Position numbers and translations under genes: made by a program. The notes under the pieces are model-generated. The model made no database searches, was not told the DNA's origin, and saw only the letters and a list, made by a program, of their open reading frames with translations. 64,000 bases of DNA from Salinicola socius (GTDB lineage Bacteria; Pseudomonadota; Gammaproteobacteria; Pseudomonadales; Halomonadaceae). The DNA lies in contig NZ_MSDO01000002.1 in NCBI RefSeq assembly GCF_001937195.1, positions 62,001 to 126,000 on the forward strand. The letters run 5' to 3'. Below are positions 57,976 through 64,000 of this stretch, piece after piece (positions within the stretch are counted from its first letter, which is position 1; every line of letters starts with the position of its first letter).

Positions 57976-58478
57976 CGAACCTCCACGACGGTCGCCTTCA
58001 GTTGCTCGGCCAGACGATCGAACTTGGCGGCCGTCATGCGGCCGTGAATCTCGTCGTTGACCCGGATCGTCGGCCCGCAGGCGCAATTGCCCAGGCAGTA
58101 GACCGGCTCCAGCGTGATCTCGCCGTCATTCGTGGTGTGGTGGTAGTCCACGCCGAGCACGGCTTTGACGTGACTTTCCAATGGCCGACAGCCTCTTGCC
58201 TGGCAGGCCTCCGCCCGACACACCTGCACCACGCTGCGACCTGGCAGCTGCGTCCGGAAATGGTGATAGAAGCTGATGATGCCGTGGACGTCGGCGCGAG
58301 TCTGGCGCAGCGACTCGGCGATGATCGGAATCGCCGCTTCGGGAATGTGGCCGAAGCGATCCTGGATGGCATGAAGCGTGGGCAGCATGGCGCCCGGCAT
58401 CGATTTGTGGGCGTCGATCACGTCCTGAATCTGTGCCGGCGTCCAGGCGCCGTCGGTCTGCGGGCTGGCGTGTGGCAT
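57972..58478 (-). CDS. fdsG: Formate dehydrogenase gamma subunit
   Basis: FdsG (168 residues) is the NuoE-like [2Fe-2S] subunit with ligands Cys87, Cys92, Cys128 and Cys132 (Cx4C and CLGNC). It opens the minus-strand fdsG-fdsB-fdsA-fdsD operon, divergent from the regulator at 58645. Confidence 0.93.
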   Translation of the reverse strand: MPHASPQTDGAWTPAQIQDVIDAHKSMPGAMLPTLHAIQDRFGHIPEAAIPIIAESLRQTRADVHGIISFYHHFRTQLPGRSVVQVCRAEACQARGCRPLESHVKAVLGVDYHHTTNDGEITLEPVYCLGNCACGPTIRVNDEIHGRMTAAKFDRLAEQLKATVVEVR

Positions 58479-58570
58479 GGCCTGGTCGTCTCATCAAGCA
58501 GTTGGATTTCGTCCGGCGACTTCGCACCTCTCGCCAGCTCTCAGCCAATCGTCTTATAGGAATCGTTGTT

Positions 58571-58585
58571 CTTAACTGTTTTAAG
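58571..58585. promoter_or_regulatory. Inverted repeat in the fds/regulator promoter region
   Basis: CTTAA-CTGTT-TTAAG is a perfect 5-bp inverted repeat in the AT-rich 166-bp gap between fdsG and the divergent regulator gene. It is a candidate site for that regulator; this is inference from position. Confidence 0.35.
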
Positions 58586-58644
58586 TTGGGTGCCGCTAGA
58601 CGCCAACCTAGCACTCCCGAGGGGCGCGAGAAATATGAACGACG

Positions 58645-59730
58645 ATGCTTAGAAAAAAGTTGAATATCACGCCAGCGTGGCTATTTCGCAGCGATGACGG
58701 CGAACTGCTCGACCCGGTGCTGTTTCGGCTGCTCGCCAATCTGCGCGAGACCGGCAAGCTGACGCGGGCGGCGGAAGAGGCGGGCGTCTCCTACCGCCAC
58801 GCCTGGAATCTGCTCAACCGTGGCGCAACGTTCTTCGGGATGGCGCTGGTCGACATGCGAAAAGGGTACGGCACGCAGCTCTCCCCTCTGGGCGAAAAAT
58901 TGCTGTGGTCGGAGCAGCGCGTCAGGGCAAGATTGGGCCCGCAAATCGACAGCATGGCCTCCGAACTCAATCATCAGCTGCAACAGTTGCTGGAAGGGAC
59001 TCACCCGGTACTGCGCCTGCATGCCAGTCACGGTTACGCGGTGGCGCTGTTGCCGGCGTGTCCCGGCGAACTCGATCTGCGCTACTGCAATCCGCAGGAG
59101 GCGCTGAACGCGTTGGGGCGTGGCGAATGCGACCTGGCCAGCTTTCACGTGCCATCCTGCCCGCGGCTCGCCGAGCGGGTGATGCAGGTCTATCGGCCGC
59201 AGCTGGAGGGGCAGGCGCTCAGGATCATTCGATTCGTCACCCGTCGGCAGGGGTTGATCCTGCGGACCGAGGATCGAGACAGGATCCGGTCGCTGGCGGA
59301 TCTTACCCGGGCCGATGTGCGCTTCATCAATCGCGATGAACACTCCGGGACCCGCGTGCTTTTCAATCTTTTGCTGGCGGAGCACGGTATTGCGGAAGCT
59401 CAGATTCCTGGTGCTGCCCAGGAAGAGTTCACTCATACCGCGGTAGCTGCCTACGTGGCCGCCGGCATGGCTGACGTCGGTTTCGGTCTGGAAGCGGCGG
59501 CGGCGCAGTTCGGGCTCGGGTTTCTGCCGCTCTCCACCGAGCACTACCTGCTGATCGGTCACGAAGATCGCCTCAGGCAGGACAACGTCCAGCAACTGCT
59601 CGCCTTCATGGGCTCGCAGGCATTTCTGACCAGCATCGAGACGCTGAGCGGCTATGCCCCGGACCGCTGCGGAGAGGTGGATTCGTTCGAGTCGCTGCTG
59701 GCGGAGGATCGAGAGGCGGATCGGGGATAG
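58645..59730 (+). CDS. ModE-type HTH regulator with periplasmic-binding-like domain
   Basis: The 361-residue protein has an N-terminal winged helix of the ModE/LysR type (GKLTRAAEEAGVSYRHAWNLL, about 37-57). Its C-terminal PBP-like ligand-binding domain (about 120-340, SGTRVLFNLLLAEHGI and VAAGMADVGFG) is of the kind fused to ModE-like HTHs. It is divergent from fdsG and probably controls the formate dehydrogenase operon, perhaps sensing molybdate, formate or another small molecule. The ATG at 58645 has only a weak site. Confidence 0.82.
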   Translation: MLRKKLNITPAWLFRSDDGELLDPVLFRLLANLRETGKLTRAAEEAGVSYRHAWNLLNRGATFFGMALVDMRKGYGTQLSPLGEKLLWSEQRVRARLGPQIDSMASELNHQLQQLLEGTHPVLRLHASHGYAVALLPACPGELDLRYCNPQEALNALGRGECDLASFHVPSCPRLAERVMQVYRPQLEGQALRIIRFVTRRQGLILRTEDRDRIRSLADLTRADVRFINRDEHSGTRVLFNLLLAEHGIAEAQIPGAAQEEFTHTAVAAYVAAGMADVGFGLEAAAAQFGLGFLPLSTEHYLLIGHEDRLRQDNVQQLLAFMGSQAFLTSIETLSGYAPDRCGEVDSFESLLAEDREADRG

Positions 59731-59753
59731 AAACGGAGAGACTGGAAACGCAA

Positions 59754-59781
59754 CGGCCGGACGCTCCCGAGCGTCCGGCCG
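59754..59781. terminator. Strong hairpin between the regulator and the OFA transporter
   Basis: CGGCCGGACGCTC pairs with GAGCGTCCGGCCG around CC, a 13-bp perfect stem between convergent genes. The T-tracts are short on both sides, so termination may depend on stem strength. Confidence 0.65.
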
Positions 59782-59799
59782 CGGAAAAGCGGATAGGAT

Positions 59800-61455
59800 C
59801 TAGAACAGCGCGGCCGCCTTGGCCAGGGCGATGTAGAGCCCGATCAGGAACGGAATGCCCACGCCGAGCCAGGCGAGAACACCGCCGACACCGAAGCGGC
59901 CACGGGCCGCGGTCTCGGCATTGGAAGCGACGCCGTCTTCCTTCTGTAGCGCGCGCTCCCGGGCCAGCTCCTCATCGCTCATCTGTTGCTCCGGCTTGAC
60001 CGGCTTGACCAGCGAATTGCAGATCAGGCCCAGGAACAGCAGCCCAGCCATGATGTAGAGCGTACGATCATAGACCAGGCTCGGTTCGACGCCGGCGTCG
60101 AGCTGGGCCTGACGCAGTGCAGCGATGATCAGCGGGCCGACCAGGCCGGCGGCGGTCCAGGCCGTGAGCAGACGGCCGTGAATCGCGCCAACCATCTGGG
60201 TGCCGAAGATATCGGCCAGATAGGCCGGTACCGTGGCGAAGCCGCCGCCGTACATGCTCAAGATGACGCAGATCGAGATCACGAACAGCCCGGCCATGCC
60301 CAGGTGGCCCCACATCGGCAGCAGGCAGTACATGATGATGCCGATCACGAAGAAGCAGAAGTAGGTGTTCTTGCGCCCGATCTTGTCCGACAGCGATGCC
60401 CAGAACAGACGTCCAACGCTGTTGAAAAGGCTGATCAGACCGACCAGGCCGGCCGCGGCGGCAACCACGGCCGCCTGCTGCGCTTCGCTGAGCGTGGCGG
60501 CGCGATCGGCGAGACCCACAAGAGCGCCGCCGAAGACATCCTGCAGCATCGGGCTGGCCATCGAGATCACCGCGATACCCGCGGTCACGTTGAGGAACAG
60601 CACGCCCCAGATCAGCCAGAACTGCTTGGTCTTCCACGCCGTCTTCAGGTGAACGTGGCCTTGGGAAATCATGGCGTTGGACTTGGCGTTCTTCGGTGCT
60701 GTCCATCCGCTCGGCTTCCAGCCGTTGGGTGGTACACGGAACCCGATCGCGCCGCAGGCCATGACGATGGCGTAGATGACGCCCATGGTGATCAGCGTCA
60801 TGGCGACGCCGGTGCCACCATTCGCGGAATAGTGGTTCATCAGTACCACCGCGAGCGGTGCCCCGACCATCGCGCCGCCGCCGTAACCCATGATGGCGAA
60901 GCCGGTCGCCATGCCGCGGCGGTCCGGGAACCACTTGATCAGGGTCGAGACCGGCGTGATGTAGCCGAGACCCTGGCCGATGCCGCCCAGCACGCCGCAG
61001 CCCAGATAGACCAGCCATAGCTGATGGTTCATGACCCCGAGGCCACCGACGATCAGACCGCCGCCCCAGCATAGCGCGGCGATGCAGCCGGCCTTTCTCG
61101 GCCCTGCATGCTCGAGCCAGGCACCCCAGATCGCCGCCGACACGCCGAGCATGGCAATGAAGATACCGAACACATAGGTGACCTGGGGGACGCTCCAGTT
61201 GCAGCTCGTCGTGGTCAATGCCTGGAACAGACCGAGATTGGTGCAACTGGCAGGGGCGTTGACGATCTCCTGGCTCATGGGAAGCCAGAACACCGAGAAG
61301 CCGTAGGCCATGCCGATACAGAGATGGATCGCCAACGCTGCGGTGGGCACCAGCCAGCGATTGAAGTTAGGTCCCGCTACCGTTCTTTCACGGGAGAAAA
61401 ACCCCGCCGATGTGTCGCCGCCGGCATCCAGCGCGGCCTGATTGATCCCACTCAT
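59800..61455 (-). CDS. OFA-family MFS transporter (oxalate/formate antiporter-like)
   Basis: The 551-residue protein is a 12-helix major facilitator with the OFA signature region GYGGGAMVGAPLA and conserved RRG(M)ATG and WFPDRRG loops. A soluble N-terminal segment (1-30), an insert between helices 2 and 3 and a C-terminal extension are present. Next to fds it could import formate or exchange oxalate and formate. That is inference, because OFA members also carry other monocarboxylates and lactate. Confidence 0.83.
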   Translation of the reverse strand: MSGINQAALDAGGDTSAGFFSRERTVAGPNFNRWLVPTAALAIHLCIGMAYGFSVFWLPMSQEIVNAPASCTNLGLFQALTTTSCNWSVPQVTYVFGIFIAMLGVSAAIWGAWLEHAGPRKAGCIAALCWGGGLIVGGLGVMNHQLWLVYLGCGVLGGIGQGLGYITPVSTLIKWFPDRRGMATGFAIMGYGGGAMVGAPLAVVLMNHYSANGGTGVAMTLITMGVIYAIVMACGAIGFRVPPNGWKPSGWTAPKNAKSNAMISQGHVHLKTAWKTKQFWLIWGVLFLNVTAGIAVISMASPMLQDVFGGALVGLADRAATLSEAQQAAVVAAAAGLVGLISLFNSVGRLFWASLSDKIGRKNTYFCFFVIGIIMYCLLPMWGHLGMAGLFVISICVILSMYGGGFATVPAYLADIFGTQMVGAIHGRLLTAWTAAGLVGPLIIAALRQAQLDAGVEPSLVYDRTLYIMAGLLFLGLICNSLVKPVKPEQQMSDEELARERALQKEDGVASNAETAARGRFGVGGVLAWLGVGIPFLIGLYIALAKAAALF

Positions 61456-61725
61456 CCTGAACCCTCGTCTTGATTATCGTGTCGTTGGCGCTGCCGGTGC
61501 TACCGGGAAGACACCGCGTGCCCTACATCGGCAGGAATGGCCCTTGGCTTGAACGTCGAACCTATGAACACGAATTCTTATCCTGAGTGTCGTCGCGTTC
61601 ACCGGGCCGTCGGCAGGATCGAATCAGTGGAGGGAAATGGCAACTAGCGGAAATCATTATGCGGCGCCATGCATAGGTGCGACCTTGGCTATCGCTGCTG
61701 CGACATCCACGGTACCGGTCCAGGA

Positions 61726-62766
61726 TCATGGGGTCCGATCGCCGACCTCGGTCACGGCAAAGCAGGTCAGCAGGGTGCGCTGCACCAGACTGAAGTTATC
61801 GTCGCTGACCATCAGATAGCGATGGGGGCCGATCCGGGTCAGGCCTTCGAAGTTGTCCAGTGACCAGCCATCACCGTTGGAAAGTCTGGCCAGCTCAGTG
61901 ACGCTGATGCTGCCGTCGCTGTTGATGCGCGCTCGCCGCAGCCGGATCACCAGCGAAGCCGGTGGGGTGTAAGCGCGCTCCAGGGTCAGTAGATCGCCAT
62001 CCAGATTTTCCATCGCGGTCAGGGCGCTGTTGGCGTTGTCCGCCAACGGATATCGCCATTCGTGCTGACCATCGAGCGTGAAGATTCGGGTGAGCTTCTC
62101 GGGCCATCCCTCGGGAGGCGTTTCGATCCCGCCGATGAGACCGAGTCCAGGTAGCGCCGTGATCGCCTCCAGCCCGCCGTTGGAGTTGACGTCCGACAGC
62201 CCTGCCGGTCGATGCGCCGGCTCGCTGGCAATACCCGAAGGCAGAAAGCGCTGCCAGCGGGCGTTGCCTTGCGCCTCGTTCTTGGTATCACCGTTCTTCG
62301 TATCACCGCCTTCGCCCCCCGCCGCGTCGCCTTCGAAGCCGATCACCAGTTGGGTATTGCCACGCACGCCGTCGTTGGCGTTCTCCAACGTCAGCGCTTC
62401 GGCATCGCTGCTGGCACTCGCCAGGATGGCGCCATCCTCGCCGCGTAGCGGGTAGGTATCCAGCGGCTCATAGTCACGTAGCTCGCCGCTGCCACTGAAT
62501 GTCAGCCGAGCGCGGTGTAGCCAGCCGCGATCGGAAATCAGGAATAGCATCGACTCATCGTCGTCCCAGCCGAGATCGGAAAGCCCGCCCACCGGTGTTC
62601 CGTCCTGCCACTCCGACGGCAGAGCCAGCGTCCCGCACCAGTCGATGTTCGGCGTGCCGGCCAAGAGATCCACGGGCGCAATGGCCGTGCGCTGGGGCGT
62701 GGCGCTGCAGCCGGCGAGCAATGCTGCGCCGATTGATATCCAGATGCGATGACAGCGTGTTGGCAT
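61726..62766 (-). CDS. Lipoprotein with phytase-esterase-like beta-propeller domain
   Basis: The 346-residue protein has a lipoprotein signal (lipobox LLAGC, Cys20) and a beta-propeller of the 'esterase-like activity of phytase' type: GGLSDLGWDDDESMLFLISDRGWLH, DAEALTLEN, NSNGGLEAITALPGLGLIGG and NFEGLTRIG...MVSDDNFS. The reaction is unknown. An insert at about 166-185 is rich in Gly and Asp with a GDTKN repeat. It is transcribed towards the OFA gene, 270 bp upstream of it, and divergent from dapB. Confidence 0.78.
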   Translation of the reverse strand: MPTRCHRIWISIGAALLAGCSATPQRTAIAPVDLLAGTPNIDWCGTLALPSEWQDGTPVGGLSDLGWDDDESMLFLISDRGWLHRARLTFSGSGELRDYEPLDTYPLRGEDGAILASASSDAEALTLENANDGVRGNTQLVIGFEGDAAGGEGGDTKNGDTKNEAQGNARWQRFLPSGIASEPAHRPAGLSDVNSNGGLEAITALPGLGLIGGIETPPEGWPEKLTRIFTLDGQHEWRYPLADNANSALTAMENLDGDLLTLERAYTPPASLVIRLRRARINSDGSISVTELARLSNGDGWSLDNFEGLTRIGPHRYLMVSDDNFSLVQRTLLTCFAVTEVGDRTP

Positions 62767-62852
62767 GGGACGGGGACTCCGGAGATGCTCGACGCCCTCC
62801 AGTGTAGCCTGCGCCGCCAACCCGGTGCTGGCTGATATACTGCCGCCACTGA

Positions 62853-63713
<861 letters not shown>

Positions 63714-63927
63714 CGGTTGTGCCAGGCGGTTGCGAAAGACGGTCGCGAAAAACGGAATACCGCCCGGCAGCGGGTGCTGATAGCGCTCCGGTTGGGGCGT
63801 CATTGAATCGAATCGTGATCGGTACTGGAGCCGGTCGCTGGTTTCCGGTATCATTTCGCCAATTTGGCCGGGCCAGTGCCGCAGGCAACAGCGATTCGCC
63901 GCAGGTGATGCCGCAATCAGTACAACA

Positions 63928-63970
63928 AGCGGGATGAAACCGGTTTTTCCGGATTTCGTCCCGCTTTTTT
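63928..63970 (+). terminator. Terminator or attenuator after dapB (probably carA leader)
   Basis: AGCGGGA-T-GAAA-CCGG (63928-63943) pairs with CCGG-A-TTTC-G-TCCCGCT around TTTTT, and six T residues follow. The 16-bp stem with small bulges lies over 200 bp after dapB. A TATCAT at 63849-63854 could be the -10 box of a separate transcript. That is the layout of an attenuator for the gene beyond the window, usually carA in this synteny. Confidence 0.7.
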
Positions 63971-64000
63971 ACGGCCTTGCGGCGGCTCGCCCGGTCAGGA

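Noticed and set aside
56434-58047. 537-codon open frame on the plus strand opposite fdsB
   Set aside because: Antisense to FdsB and without recognisable domains.

Overview
The window looks like chromosomal DNA from a halophilic gammaproteobacterium of the Halomonas/Salinicola/Chromohalobacter type (Halomonadaceae). The reasons are high GC, an ehu ectoine-uptake operon, a complete nuoA-N operon with a fused nuoCD, a Pseudomonas-like Fur without the CxxC zinc site, and gene orders typical of Pseudomonas and Halomonas (argH/lptM/lysA/dapF/DUF484/xerC/HAD, hemCDXY, bamE/fur, recN-grpE-dnaK-dnaJ ... dapB). The genus is inferred; no rRNA gene is present.

Layout. 1-2100: tandem repeat, SDR oxidoreductase and dtd, with a long palindromic element between them. 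2150-5336: ectoine ABC importer ehuBCDA behind a candidate operator. 5349-7593: cation/proton antiporter and thiD on the minus strand. 7937-23474: thirteen-gene NADH:quinone oxidoreductase operon, interrupted between nuoI and nuoJ by a second copy of the palindromic element. 23593-25057: EEP-family hydrolase and dsbA. 25499-26116: engB. 26453-32669: minus-strand argH-lptM-lysA-dapF-DUF484-xerC-HAD operon. 33033-37631: hemC-hemD-hemX-hemY. 37722-41223: ROK sugar kinase and an MscS-family channel. 41629-44057: orphan TPR plus AlgX-like protein and two tiny zinc-ribbon proteins. 44128-45063: tmRNA and smpB. 45277-48855: ratA, rnfH, bamE, fur, recN. 49073-53045: grpE, dnaK, dnaJ with two clear sigma-32 promoters. 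53206-61455: NAD-linked molybdenum formate dehydrogenase (fdsGBAD), a ModE-HTH regulator and an OFA-family transporter. 61726-63713: a phytase-esterase-like lipoprotein and dapB. The last 290 bases hold a strong terminator or attenuator, probably upstream of carA (inferred from usual synteny).

How the genes fit together. Much of the window serves redox and energy metabolism: complex I oxidises NADH, and the fds enzyme makes NADH from formate, probably brought in by the OFA transporter. Osmotic adaptation is represented by ectoine uptake, a Na+/H+ antiporter and a mechanosensitive channel. Protein quality control is represented by DnaKJ/GrpE, DsbA, BamE and trans-translation (tmRNA/SmpB).

Least explained items: the two palindromic elements that share a core but have compensating, different stems; the repeated TTGTCATG sites before ehuB; two intergenic tandem-repeat blocks; the orphan AlgX-like protein beside two zinc-ribbon peptides; and an fds cluster that lacks fdsC and sits between dnaJ and dapB.
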